Below, piece after piece: positions 40,501-50,960 of a stretch of DNA of 64,000 nt. Location: assembly GCF_042477335.2 (NCBI RefSeq), contig NC_091255.1:49268501-49332500 (forward strand). Reading direction: 5' to 3'. How positions within the stretch are numbered: position 1 is the stretch's first letter; the number at the start of each line of letters is the position of its first letter. The notes under the pieces were generated by a model that was not told where the DNA came from, searched no databases, and saw nothing but the letters and a program-made list of their open reading frames with translations. The translations under genes and the position numbers were made by a program. This stretch comes from Ovis canadensis. Lineage: Eukaryota; Chordata; Mammalia; Artiodactyla; Bovidae.

Positions 40501-41538
40501 AGCATGTTAGACTCCACACATTCTCATACAATATTTGCACCAGGTTTTCTAGGAAGAAAAATAGCTGTAACTATTTAAATGTAGTAAGAGGCCAAAGGAC
40601 ATCAACCTGCCAGAATTAATCATGATGAGAAATTAGAGGAAGCTAGTGTCGATTTATTGCCATCACTCTTAGGTTAATTAGCTGCCTGGCATTGTGTAAA
40701 TTCTACTCTTTTGTGGAAATACTCAAATATGAGATGCAAACAAAATTAGTATGCTTGGATGTCTTGTATTCAGTGTCACAGTTAAAGCACTCCACATCCT
40801 GTTTTGCACAAACAACAAAACAAATGTTTTCAAATAATACTGTGACTTAAAGTCATCATTCATGATCTGAATAAATGGGAAAGATACAGAAATAATAGAA
40901 ACTCAGCACGGCTAATGTCTCACCTGATTCTTGAGATCGTCAATGACTGGATAGTATTTGCTGTAATCTCTTCCAGCTCCACCATCCCTAGACCCGGGCC
41001 CAAATTTCTCGTACCACTGCTTGATTTTGTTCTCCAGGTCAGCGTTGGCCTCTTCCAGGGCTCTGACTTTATCCAGGTAATTGGCCAGCCGGTCATTGAG
41101 GTTCTGCATGGCTTGCTTTTCACCTCCAGAGAAAAGCCCCCCGTCACCAAGGCCACCACCCACGCCACCACCCACGCCACCACCATAGCTGTAGAAACCT
41201 CCACTCGCGCCTCCACCGTATCCCGCACTCCCGCCGAAGCCAGAACCCCCACCAAAGCTAGAGCCCCCACCAAAGCTAAGGCCCCCACCAAAGCCAATCC
41301 CAGAACCTGAAGCTCCTCCAAAGCCGCCCCCTATTGAGCAGCTACCAAACCCCCCTCCAAAGCCTCCGCTTGTGCCCCCACTCAGGCCATAGCTGCCGGC
41401 GCCTCCTCGGAAGCTCCGGGCAGAGCCTCCCCCGAGACCAATTCTGCTTCCGCTGCTGAAGCTGCTGCCACCAGCAGACACTCTGACCGAGCTGCTGCCT
41501 CCAGCCCTGGAGGAGGGCATGCGAGATGAGCAAGACAT
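37434..41538 (-). CDS. KRT24: KRT24, keratin type I cytoskeletal 24, complete
   Basis: Eight coding exons on the minus strand: 40924-41538, 40041-40123, 39518-39674, 38855-39016, 38632-38757, 38073-38290, 37734-37861 and 37434-37537. They total 1593 nt, predicting 530 residues. Residues 1-139 are a Gly/Ser-rich head. The rod starts near 140 with the helix initiation motif [19 protein letters not shown] and ends near 452 with [11 protein letters not shown]. The tail (about 454-530) contains SRNMG repeats and ends [20 protein letters not shown]. Exon sizes 83, 157, 162 and 126 nt are the canonical type I pattern. Head and tail resemble mammalian K24 as I know it, not K10 or K12. K24 pairs with a type II keratin in cytoplasmic intermediate filaments of stratified epithelium and has been linked to keratinocyte differentiation. 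Odd points: a weak exon-5 donor, exon 6 of 218 rather than 221 nt, and a tandem repeat in the tail. Confidence 0.97.
37734..37861 (-). CDS. KRT24: KRT24 exon 7 (tail)
   Basis: 128 nt encoding [14 protein letters not shown], two tandem SRNMG units and [19 protein letters not shown]. The acceptor is TTTCTCCAG with a strong pyrimidine tract and the donor AGAG/GTAGAT. Confidence 0.93.
38073..38290 (-). CDS. KRT24: KRT24 exon 6 (rod end)
   Basis: 218 nt from [15 protein letters not shown] through [20 protein letters not shown] and EG. The acceptor is CTCTTAG and the donor GAGG/GTAAAT. It encodes the end of coil 2 and the helix termination motif. Confidence 0.95.
38632..38757 (-). CDS. KRT24: KRT24 exon 5
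   Basis: 126 nt, 42 codons, from [20 protein letters not shown] to LQSQLAM. The acceptor is TTTAG. The donor reads ATG/GTTTGT, which lacks the consensus purine at +3 and A at +4 and is therefore weak. The boundary is fixed by homology and by the canonical length. Confidence 0.92.
38855..39016 (-). CDS. KRT24: KRT24 exon 4
   Basis: 162 nt from [20 protein letters not shown] to EEQFNKQ, spanning linker L12 into coil 2. It contains the type I hallmark [19 protein letters not shown]. The acceptor is GGGCTAG and the donor CAG/GTAGAT. Confidence 0.96.
39061..39258 (+). mobile_element. CHR-type SINE in KRT24 intron 3
   Basis: CAGGACTACCCTGGTGGTCC to AAGACCCAGTGCAGCCAACA, lying antisense to KRT24 within the 39017-39517 intron. 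Confidence 0.82.
39518..39674 (-). CDS. KRT24: KRT24 exon 3
   Basis: 157 nt encoding [20 protein letters not shown] through LKKNHEE in coil 1B. The acceptor is CTTCCAG and the donor GAG/GTAGGA. Canonical length. Confidence 0.96.
40041..40123 (-). CDS. KRT24: KRT24 exon 2
   Basis: 83 nt encoding [20 protein letters not shown] through DDFRLK, start of coil 1B. The acceptor is TTTTCTAG and the donor AA/GTAAGA. The length is canonical for type I keratins. Confidence 0.96.
40924..41538 (-). CDS. KRT24: KRT24 exon 1 (head, coil 1A)
   Basis: 615 nt, 205 codons, from [14 protein letters not shown] to DLKNQ, with donor CAG/GTGAGA. The head is made of glycine loops of the GGGFG and GGSGFGG type. Coil 1A begins with [19 protein letters not shown], followed by the linker region [18 protein letters not shown]. 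The opposite strand and other frames also carry long open frames because of the GC-rich glycine codons; these are shadows. Confidence 0.96.
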
Positions 41539-41621
41539 AGCGTTCCTGCGAAGGACTGGCTTGTCCAGGTGAGTAGGAGAGGTGATCGTGAAGAACCTAT
41601 TTGCAGGCTGCCGTTTGGACC

Positions 41622-41629
41622 CTTATATA
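41622..41629 (-). promoter_or_regulatory. TATA box of KRT24
   Basis: TATATAAG on the minus strand, 84 bp upstream of the KRT24 ATG. This predicts a transcription start near 41595 and a 5' leader of roughly 55-60 nt, usual for keratin genes. Confidence 0.75.
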
Positions 41630-41639
41630 CACACTTTTA

Positions 41640-42390
41640 GGGTGTTCCTTTGCCGTGTCACTTCTTAATCCCTGTAACACCTTTGCTAATCTGCAACTGG
41701 ATGATTTTTTTTCCCTCTGAACCCACTCTACTGGCTCATTCTCTGAAGCTAGGTCAGAGCCTCCGGGCCTCTACTAAATTAAGAAAAGAAATAAGGTGGA
41801 GCAAAGCAAAAAAATTTTTTTTCAGAATTACAGTTTTAATCTTTCAGAGGTTTGGTGACTGATAACTCTTTTCTGAAAGAGCAATTGTGTTAAATTTGCT
41901 TCATGATTTCCCAATTGCAGGGCATATCCCCAGATTAACAGGTGTAATTGAAATATACTTAATATGAGGAGAATGGAAATTTCCCATCAAACTTGTGACT
42001 TTTTGTTCATATTGTTCTCTTTAAGTTGAAATGAGCTCTAGCATCCGCATTTCTTTCGGGTTTGATTGTCCTCCTCTGATTGTTTCAATTGCCTATTTCT
42101 AAGGGTTTTGAAGTTTGTGACTTAAGATGATTGTCTTTCTTTGCATAATATTTTGAGATCGAATTAGATATTTTTACTGTTACTAAGAAACTCTGAAACA
42201 ATAGTATTCCACATTTATATGTGTGCATTATTAGATCTTAATGACGTTTATTTGCTCAGAGAAAGTCTAAGAAAGATTGAAAAAGTGTTGAGGCAGATTG
42301 TTTTAGTATCAGATCAGAGTTAGTGGTGTGATGCTGTGCTGCAAAGATGCTTTTCTTTCTGATTGAACTAGAGTATGATATAATGATACT
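41640..42390. other. KRT24 upstream flank
   Basis: Unique sequence 5' of KRT24. No repeat seen; likely to hold regulatory elements, but I cannot name specific sites with confidence. Confidence 0.4.
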
Positions 42391-42521
42391 GGTGACTTAA
42401 AAAATAGTCACAACCTAGAAGCTGAAAGTTATGTTTTGTTCCCAGGCTTCAGGTCCTAAAAATTCCCACCAACTAAAGCATGGCTCTCTACTTCTAGGTT
42501 GTGACTACTTTTTTTAAGTCA
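42391..42521. repeat. Near-perfect inverted repeat (31-bp arms, 69-bp spacer)
   Basis: GGTGACTTAAAAAATAGTCA with CAACCTAGAAG (42391-42421) is matched by the reverse complement of 42491-42521, apart from one mismatch and a two-base indel in the A run. Confidence 0.9.
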
Positions 42522-42624
42522 ACAACATCAACTTCCTTCTTTAGACTCAGATCTTAAGAACTGAAGAGAGAATGTTGATTTTGTTGATAACTAGAGAAGA
42601 GGATCTGAATCCCTTCTTTTAAAA

Positions 42625-42757
42625 TTTATTTATTCATTCATTCATTTATTTTTGGCTGCACCATGAGGCACGCAGGATCTTAGTTCCCCAACCAGAGAGC
42701 AAACTGTGTCCCTTGCAGTGGATGTGCAGAATCTTAACCACTGGACTGCCAGGAAAT
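42625..42757 (-). mobile_element. CHR-type SINE, short
   Basis: Antisense, with an ATTTATTCATTC-type tail, TTTTTGGCTGCACCATGAGG and CCACTGGACTGCCAGGAAAT. Confidence 0.82.
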
Positions 42758-43088
42758 TTACTTTATTTTTTATTTTATTAAAAATTTTTTTACTTGATTC
42801 ACTTCTGAGTACCAGTGTTAGGCTTGGAGTTGTTTTGCGGGTACCCAAATTTGTAGTTTCCAGTCAACTCTCTGCCCAGGTTTTTTCTGTTTTTGTTTGA
42901 AAGATATTTAGAAAAGAGGACCTAGATCCACTTCTGATAACTAACGTTATGGTTGAGATCATATTTCATAGATACTGAAATCTAGAATCCTCCCCCGTTG
43001 TTCACTTTCTGCTTCCTGTTTTTCTGTCCCTTTGTTCTTTAGATTATTTCCATTTGCCTCTGCTACTAGTTTCTCTGGTTTGAAAGTG

Positions 43089-43106
43089 TTTTTTTTTTTT
43101 TTTTTT
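43089..43106. repeat. T18 homopolymer
   Basis: Pure thymine run next to the old L1 fragment. Confidence 0.95.
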
Positions 43107-43375
43107 AGATAAATAATGCATGATTCTATTTATATGAGGTACCTGGTGTAGTCAAATTCAGAGACCAAAAATAGAGTGGTTGTTACCAGGGACTGGGGGA
43201 GGGGAAATTAGTTGTTTAATGGGTACAGGGTTTTAGTTTTGCAAGAGAAAGGAGTTCTGGAGGTTGGTCACATAATAATGTGAATGTACATAACATTCCT
43301 GAACTGTACACTGAAAAATCATTTAGATGGTAAATTTTACGTTATGGGCATTTTGCAGCAATTTTTAAAAAGTGG
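43107..43375 (+). mobile_element. Old L1 3' UTR fragment
   Basis: GATTCTATTTATATGAGGTA, GTGGTTGTTACCAGGGACTG and CTGAACTGTACACTGAAAAA are typical of old mammalian L1 3' ends. Confidence 0.75.
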
Positions 43376-44351
43376 GTTTTTTTGGGGAAGGTATAGATGC
43401 TTTCAAAAATATTTCTTGGCTTGCTGAGCTTTAGGCCCAAGTCGCTGACTTTTATTTACAGCTTTCTTGCTTATCTCGGCAGTCTCTGTTAAACTGTGTG
43501 CATTCTTGAATCTTTGTATTCAATTGTTTGTTGTCCAGTGTTTTGCCTGCTTTGAATTCTTCTTAGACAGCCTTTGATGGGGACGTATTATCAAACAGGA
43601 GATTGTTCCTTTCACTGCGTAACTCTTTAGGTTCTTAGCTTTCAGGCTCTGCTGCGTTGGTTTTGCAGTAATGGTGTGTCACTGTTTTTACTTTTAGCTT
43701 TGAGGGTTCAAGGTGTTTCCGAAACTGTAAATCGTTAAACTGGGAGTAGTTCTCATTACACTGTTCTAAAGTGAGTTAAAAAATGCACCACCCATTAAAG
43801 TACTTTGGTCACCTTGCCTAACCTCTCCCCAAAGCTATGAAACTAAAGAAGTCTAAACACTAATGGGTAAATTATATGCAAATATTAGGGTTCTGGGAGG
43901 AACAGTCCCTTTCTTTTCCTTCCTTTTCAGAAGGTGAAATGTAATCTTTCCACTTTCATTAAGGCTGGCATTTGGCTAAAAAGTATAGAGAAAGGCACAA
44001 TACCTAAGTGAAAGAAACTTGCTGAAACTTAGAAATCTCAGATCCTGGGTAGAAAGAGCTTTAGGTGAGAAGAATGAGAAAAGACAAAGTTTAGCAGCAT
44101 CTTTGGCCTCTGAATTTTGCCTGCGGTTTGTGGAGTTTTTCTGTAGCTGTCATCTGAGTTGTAGCAGTTTCAGTTTGGAAACTTTATGTACCATATGTTT
44201 TGGGGTATTTAGATATTTGAGTCTTAACTGAGGAAGCTTGAGATGACTGAGGCATTCTTGTTTCTTATTTTTAGCTTTCTTCTAGATACAATTTTAAATG
44301 CTGACATCTATCTCTTCTTTGTTTTTAAAATTCAGTTTAAAAATTCACTTA
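43376..44351. other. Intergenic, no feature seen
   Basis: No recognised exon or repeat. Confidence 0.5.
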
Positions 44352-44452
44352 TTCTGGAAATTCTCTGGCAGTCCAGGCATTAGAACTCAGAGCTGTCATG
44401 CTGAGGCCTGGGTTCGATCCCTGGTCAGGGAACTAAGATCCCGCAGGGAAAA
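44352..44452 (+). mobile_element. CHR-type SINE, short
   Basis: Sense: GGAAATTCTCTGGCAGTCCA to GGGAACTAAGATCCCGCAGG and poly-A. Confidence 0.75.
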
Positions 44453-44572
44453 AAAAAATTAAGTGATTCTGAGATGCTTCTCTGATATTATTCTTTTATT
44501 CTTTATTCTATACTTTGGAGATGACTGCTGGGAAAGGCATTTAATAAGTAAAATGGCCATTGTGTGTGTGTG

Positions 44573-44779
44573 TGCTCAGTCATGTCTGACTCTGTGCAGC
44601 CCCATGGACTGTAGCCTGCCAGGATCCTCTGTCTGTGGAATTTTCCAGGCAAGAATACTGGGTCAGGTTGCCATTTCCTACTCCAGGGGATCTTCCTGAC
44701 CCAGGGATCAAACCCGTGTCTCCTGCATATCCTGTGTTAGCAGGTGGATTCTTTACCACGGAGACACATGGGAAGCCCG
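44573..44779 (-). mobile_element. Bov-tA SINE
   Basis: Antisense, preceded by a GTGTGTGTG tail. Contains TGCATATCCTGTGTTAGCAG, a small duplication of the CCTG-GCAG segment. Confidence 0.9.
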
Positions 44780-46551
44780 GCCTCAAATTCTTTACCTGAT
44801 GAGGCAGTGGATAAATAAATGTGGAGGTAAACCCATAGGAGTTCCCTCTGTTTGGATTTCCTTAAATGCATTTTTATGCTTTCTCTTTCTGTTTTGATGT
44901 GCCTTTTCTCTTAAATAGTGACTCTATCCAACAGTCTAATCTAGATTCCGTGAGTTGCAAACTGTCTGGAATGTTGGCATTTCATGAGTTAAAGAATTTT
45001 AATCACATATGTAAATAAAGTGTTGCTTGAAGTGTTAGAATTCTTTAATAAACCTTAGTCCCTGTTGTTGTCAGACATCCCTGAATTTAATGCTTACTTT
45101 GTTTATTTAAAATAATGATTTACTAAAGATTACACATTAGTTCTCGGCATTTCTTTCACCTGTAAAATGAAAGCTTTCAGAATCTGATAAGGTTCCAGTG
45201 AAACAGAACGTTCAGGAATTCTGGCTTCAGTGCCTGGCATCCAGTAGTTTTTTAATATATAATTGTTTAAAACAATATATAATTGTTCAGTCCATTGACT
45301 GAATCCTGGGTATCCAGGCTCCCAGCTCAATCCTCTGCCTTCAGTTCCATGTATGTTTGATTACTTTGTGACTAGCAGTTTATTTATTTATGTATTTTTA
45401 CCTGTGGAGAATCATATAAATGACACTTCACTGTAGCACCTGACTTTTACAATAAGTGCAGAATGATTTGCCGATAGTAACCATCAGTATTTTTTTTTTG
45501 TGAGATGGATTTGTATTTTAAAAGATTTCAGAGGAATAAGCTGCATGTTTTTAGATTAGGAGGAAAACTAAAGAATATGGCATGTTGCCCCTGATTAATC
45601 TTTTGAGTTAATAATAGAACGATCTTAGGGTATCTACCTTCTGTTCATTCCAGAGAATATTGAGATAAAAGCATAAGATCAGGTTAGCTAAGGGAAGGAA
45701 GTGGGCACCAGAGAATTTGTGGTGTGTTGGCAGAAATTTTGGTGGCAGATAGCCAGGGAAAGGGAAAAGCTCCAATCTGATGTGTGCACAGTCTCTCTGT
45801 AATACGAGACATACTGCAGAGAGTCACTAAGCATTCCTTGAAATGAATGAAATACAGCCTGGCCTGGCTTACTTTGTGAACACTTTGATCACTTTTGTTC
45901 TCTACTCTTTGCTCTGCCTTCTAAGTCTTTATTTCTCCATCTTCCAGGTTTGTGATTCTGTGTGTGTGTGTTGGAAGGGTTACTGGTGAGGAGAAGTGCC
46001 ATTTGTGGAGGGAAGAGCAAGGACATGCCAGAATGAGCTGGGGCCTCCCCTGTAAGAATCATTGCTTAGGTTAGTGTCCTGGTGGTGGCCACTGTGAGCC
46101 CCACCAGGCTCAACTACTTGGAGTAAAAAAATTTTTTTGCAACAATAAGTATTCTAAGAGGCGGTTCTAGTTGGATCTGGCATCACCCCTAAATCAATTT
46201 CAACCTGGTGCTCTTGTCAGACACCAGAGAAGTTACAGACAGAGCAGAAATCCACCAATGCTGTGAGGGCTTGTCTTCCTTCAAACCTTCCTCTCCTTTC
46301 CTGAATTCCTTCCTTGTTATCTTTCCATTCTTCTCTTGGCAGCTTCAGTTCAGTGTGTCGGCTTAAGGCCTTTGCTTCCCCACCTGCATCCGTTCAGCGA
46401 CATTTTGCCAAGTTTTGTTCCGAGAGAAAATGACTTAGCTTTGTACTGGAAGACTCCAGAATTCCTTTACGCAGCTTAGTTCTCTAATTTTCCTGAACAT
46501 AATTGAGTCAGTTTATGGAGAATTAGGAGAATAGACAAGTGACTTTGTGCG
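44780..46551. other. Intergenic, no feature seen
   Basis: Mixed AT-rich and moderate GC sequence without recognised genes. Confidence 0.5.
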
Positions 46552-46747
46552 TGCTAAGTTGCTTCAGTCGTGTCCTATAGGGACTGTAGCCCGCCAGGTT
46601 CCTCTGTTCATGGAATTCTCCAGGCATGAATACTGCGGAGGGTTGCCATTTCCTTCGCCAGGGGATCTTCCCCACCCAGGGAACGAGCCAGCTTTGCTTA
46701 GGTCTCCTGTATTGGTAGGCGTGTTCATTATCTCTAGCGCCACCTAG
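46552..46747 (-). mobile_element. Bov-tA SINE
   Basis: Antisense: GTGCTAAGTTGCTTCAGTCG to CTCTAGCGCCACCT. Confidence 0.9.
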
Positions 46748-46784
46748 TGACTTAGTAGAGGTGGAGATTTAAGATGGGTTGAAG

Positions 46785-48592
46785 TAAGAATAGCAAGGAG
46801 AGATAAGAAAGCCTTCCTTAGTGATCAATCCAAAGAAACAGAGGAAAACAATAGAATAGGAAAAACTAGAGATCTCGTCAAGAAAATTAGAGATACCAAG
46901 GGAACGTTTCATGCAGAGATGGGCACAATAAAGGACAGAAATGGTATGGGCCTAACAAGCAGATGATATTAAGAAGAGGTGGCAAAAATACACAGAAGAA
47001 CTGTACAAAAAAGATCTTCACGACCCAGATAATCATGATGGTGTGATCACTCATCTAGAGCCAGACATCCTGGAATGTGAAGTCAAGTGGGCCTTAGGAA
47101 GCATCACTATGAACAAAGCTAGTGGAGGTGATAGAATTCCAGCTGAGCTATTTCAAATCCTGAAAGATGATACTGTGAAAGTGCTGCACTCAATATGCCA
47201 GCAAATTTGGAAAACTCAGCAGTGGCCACAGGACTGGAAAAGGTCAGTTTTCATTCCAATTCCAAAGAAAGGCAATGCCAAAGAATGCTTAAACTACCAC
47301 CCAATTGCACTCATCTTACACGCTAGCAAAGTGATGCTCAAAATTCTCCAAGCCAGGCTTCAACAGTATGCAAATTTCCAGATGTTCAAGCTGGTTTTAG
47401 AAAAGGCAGAGGAACCAGAGATCAAATTGCCAATATCAGTTGAATCATTGAAAAATCAAAAGCAAGAGAGTTCCAAAAAAACATCTATTTCTGCTTTATT
47501 GACTATGCTAAAGGCTTTGACTGTGTAGATCACAACAAACTGTGGAAAATTCTTCAAGAGACGGGAATACCAGACCACCTGACCTGCCACCTGAGAAATC
47601 TGTATGCAGATCAAGAAGCAACAGTTAGGACTGGACATGGAACAACAGACTGGTTCCACATTGGGAAAGGAGTATGTCAAGGCTCTATATTGTGAAACAC
47701 CCTGTTTATTTAACTTGTATGCAGAGTACATCATGGGAAATGCTGGACTGGATGAAGCACAAGCTGGAATCAAGATTGCCAGGAGAAATATCAATAACCT
47801 CAGATATGCAGATGACACCACCCTTATGGCAGAAAATGAAGAGGAACTAAAGAGCCTCTTAATGACAGTGAAAGAGGAGAGTGAAAAACTTGGCTTAAAG
47901 CTCAACATTCAGAAAACGAAGATCATGGCATCTGGTCCCATCACTTCATGGGAAATAGATGGGGAAACAGTGGAAACAGTGGCTGACTTTATTTTTTGGG
48001 GCTCCAAAATCATTGCAGATGGTGATTGCAGTCATGAAATTAAAAGACGCTTACTCCTTAGAAGGAAAGTTATGACCAACCTAGGCAGCATATTAAAAAG
48101 CAGAGAGATTAGATTTCTTTGACAACAAAGGTCGTCTAGTCAAAGCTATGGTTTTTCCAGTGGTCATGTATGGATGTGAGAGTTGGACTGTGAAGAAAGC
48201 TGAGCGCCGAAGAATTGATGCTTTTGAACTGTGGTGTTGGAGAAGACTTTTGAGAGTCCCTTGGACTCCAAGGAGATCCAACCAGTCCATCCTAAAGGAG
48301 ATCAGTCCTGAATTTTCCTTGGAAGGACTGAATGGAAGCTGAAACTCCAATATTTTGGCCACCTGATTCAAAGAACTGACTCATTTGAAAAGACCCTGAT
48401 GCTGGGAATGATTGAAGTTGGGAGGAGAAGGGGACAACAGAGGATGAGATGGCTGGATGGCATCACTCACTCAATGGACATGAGTTTGAGTAAGCTCTGG
48501 GAGTTGGTGATGGACAGGGAAGCCTGGTGTGCTGCAGTTCTGGGGTCGCAAGAAGTTGGACATGACTGAGTGACTGAACTGAACTGAACTGA
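46785..48592 (+). mobile_element. BovB LINE, 5'-truncated, 1.8 kb
   Basis: Longest uninterrupted BovB here. Sense strand encodes broken reverse transcriptase pieces (VFIPIPKKGNAKEC; LRYADDTTLMAENEEE) and ends in GAACT repeats. Several stops and frameshifts make it inactive. Confidence 0.94.
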
Positions 48593-49399
48593 AATAAGCC
48601 CAGAGTTTGACTGTTTTTGCTTGAAAGGTCCTCTTGGATCTTCCTTCATACAAGGTAGACAGTAGCATCTATCTAGAGAACTCACAGACCGCTATAACCC
48701 AGATGGTGATATGAGTGACATGACCCAGGCTCCCATCTCTCTTGCCATTACTAAGTCAATTTGCCGGGTCTCTCTGAGGTTGACCCCTCAGTTTCTTCTG
48801 ATTTTTTTTTTTTTTAAGCAGGTCACTTTCCATGAGTCTCCAGAAGGTTGGAGACTGAACCTTCTGAGCTGTAAAGTGATCCCATGTGGTCATCCTTCCC
48901 CAAAACGGTCACAGTCATCTTTGCTAAGGGCTCTCAGGCCCTTAACCTCATGCCTTTTTAAGCAAAATTTATTTAGCTGGCTGCATTAGTTGTGAGATCT
49001 TTGCATCATGTGCACGGACTCTCTAGCTGTGGCACATGTGCCCTCAAGCTTGAGCAAGCACCAAAAAAGTGGAAATGCCCCCCCCCCCCCCCACCTTATA
49101 GCTGCTCCTTGGAATCAGCTGACTTCAGGAGAAGCAGACTGTTTTCCTGTCAGATCCCAGAGGTCTTTCCTCCTTGCTTGCCCTGCTTCCTCTCCAAAGA
49201 TTCTGTGTATCTCTTCCTGCCTCCTATTTTAACCTATTAAAAAAAATCCTTTTCTGCATGATTTTGACATACTTGTGGATGTCTGACATCAGAGCAATCT
49301 CCCTATTGCAAGAGTCTTTCTAATGAAAGTTACCCTTATCTAAGTCCAGATTCGTTTTTATTTGACACAATTAGAATTCAGCAATAAAAAGACAAATGG
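48593..49399. other. Intergenic, no gene seen
   Basis: Unique-looking, with a C15 homopolymer at 49078-49092. Confidence 0.5.
49078..49092. repeat. C15 homopolymer
   Basis: Pure cytosine run; prone to length errors in assembly. Confidence 0.95.
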
Positions 49400-49890
49400 A
49401 ACAACCTTAATTTGTAAATTCAGACACATTTTCCTAAATAACTCTTGGACCAAAGAAAATCAAACCTGATATGATGAGCCAACTGGAAGGTAATGAAAAG
49501 AAGAAAACTCTAGACCTAGACTTTTGGGTTATAGCTAAAATTGTAGAGGAAAATGTATAACCTCAAATAGCTGCATTATTAAAGAGAGACTAACAATGAA
49601 GAACCTTACTACAAATTTTTTTTAAAAGAACAACACAATAAAATAGATGAAAAATAAATGAATAACAAGAAGAGCTGACATTGAAATAGAAAATAACAAA
49701 CACATACAGATACTCAAAAACTGGTTCTTTAAAGAGACCATTAAAATAGATGACATCTTTGTGACTCTGATTTAGGAAAAGAGAGAGAGATTAAAAAGTA
49801 CAAAATTAGAAATGGGAAAGGGGACATAACTGTGGGTACAGGAAAGGTGAAAATAATAACAAGAGAATGCCATGTACAAGCTAATGGAAC
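49400..49890 (+). mobile_element. Old L1 ORF2 fragment
   Basis: AAAACTGGTTCTTTAAAGAG, AAAAGAGAGAGAGATTAAAA and AAATTAGAAATGGGAAAGGG follow L1 ORF2 order. A-rich sense strand, heavily decayed. Confidence 0.65.
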
Positions 49891-49929
49891 ACACTTGGAG
49901 ATCTTCCTAGTATTTAGCCAAATTGTTTC

Positions 49930-50500
49930 TTGCCTGTGAGTGAGCTCGGTGCTCATCAGACCCGTCCCACCAGTGTTCATCCCAGGGACTGGGGCAGGCT
50001 CAGGTAGACAGTTTACCTGCCCTGGCGCCGGGGCTTGCTGGGAGAGAAGAGGCACAGGGCTGACCCTAGGAGAACACGGCTGTTGGGAAACCATTGCAGG
50101 GCTGTGGCCTCAGATGGGAAGGGCTCATAGGACAGGACAAGTCTGAACAGAGAAGTTGTAGATCTGAGCCAGGCTTGGGAGGGTTGAACCTGAGGGCCAG
50201 TCTATATGGTTGCTATTGCATGAAGGGAACACGTGGGAATGCTGATTAAGAAGCCAGATCTTTTCAGGAAGGGAGAAAAAGACCTAATGTGGGGCTTGGC
50301 TAGATGAATGAGAAACAGGTCCCAGCAAGCAATAGTTCTCTGATGCCTGTGTCCTGGAAGGAGACAGAGAAACCTGGTGTCTGCGAATCTTAGGTTGAAG
50401 GGTGCATGGTGGTAAGCCTAGTGTTCTTCCCACAGTGGTGTTCAACAGCAAGTCCAGGGCCTACCATTGCCCTTCTAGGTGCAGAGGGGACACAAGTATT
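49930..50500. other. GC-richer unique block
   Basis: Less AT-rich than its neighbours and with no repeat I can recognise. No coding evidence. Confidence 0.35.
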
Positions 50501-50559
50501 GATGTTTCTTCTTTAAAAGTCTTCATTGAATTTGTCACAGCAATGCTTCTGTTTCATGT

Positions 50560-50675
50560 TTTGATTTTTTGGCCATGAGGCATGTGGAATGTTAGTTCCC
50601 TGGCCAAGGATGGAACCCAGACCCTCTGCAATGGAAGGCGAAGTCTTAACCACTGGACTGCCAGGGAAGTCCCTG
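50560..50675 (-). mobile_element. CHR-type SINE, short
   Basis: Antisense: TTTTTTGGCCATGAGGCATG to CCACTGGACTGCCAGGGAAG. Confidence 0.85.
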
Positions 50676-50789
50676 ATACTTCTAAAAAGGGTAAATGGGT
50701 GATGTTCGTACACTGACCTATCACCGCCTCATGGTAGGTGAGTGGGTATTTCTAGAAGCACTTGGATATGATTCGTCCTGGAGCCAGCC

Positions 50790-50960
50790 AAGGACCCAAA
50801 CCATGCCTGGTTATCTTCTTTCCGTGTGTCCACATTTACCACCATTCAAACCCCACCTCTTCTGGAACGCTTTTCTTACTCCAGTCACCAGCTCCTGAGT
50901 TACCAGCTTCTCCTCCCCTCACACTTCTTCTTTCTTAATTGTTCTTAAAGTTTCTATGAC
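50790..50960 (-). repeat. L2-like fragment
   Basis: AACCCCACCTCTTCTGGAAC and CACACTTCTTCTTTCTTAAT resemble the L2 3' region in antisense. Confidence 0.45.

Noticed and set aside
40915..41321. Long open frames on both strands inside KRT24 exon 1 (131 and 133 codons)
   Set aside because: Shadows of the glycine-loop coding sequence in other frames; the true frame is fixed by the keratin head and rod motifs.
37434..41538. KRT10 or KRT12 instead of KRT24
   Set aside because: Head start [16 protein letters not shown], tail SRNMG/DGSRSG and C-terminus VSEVKLK fit K24; K10 has a long glycine-loop tail, and the neighbour KRT222 supports the K24 position.
46785..48592. Reverse transcriptase-like open frames as a host gene
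   Set aside because: They are BovB ORF2 pieces with stops and frameshifts in a 5'-truncated element; the same sequence recurs in several other places in the window.
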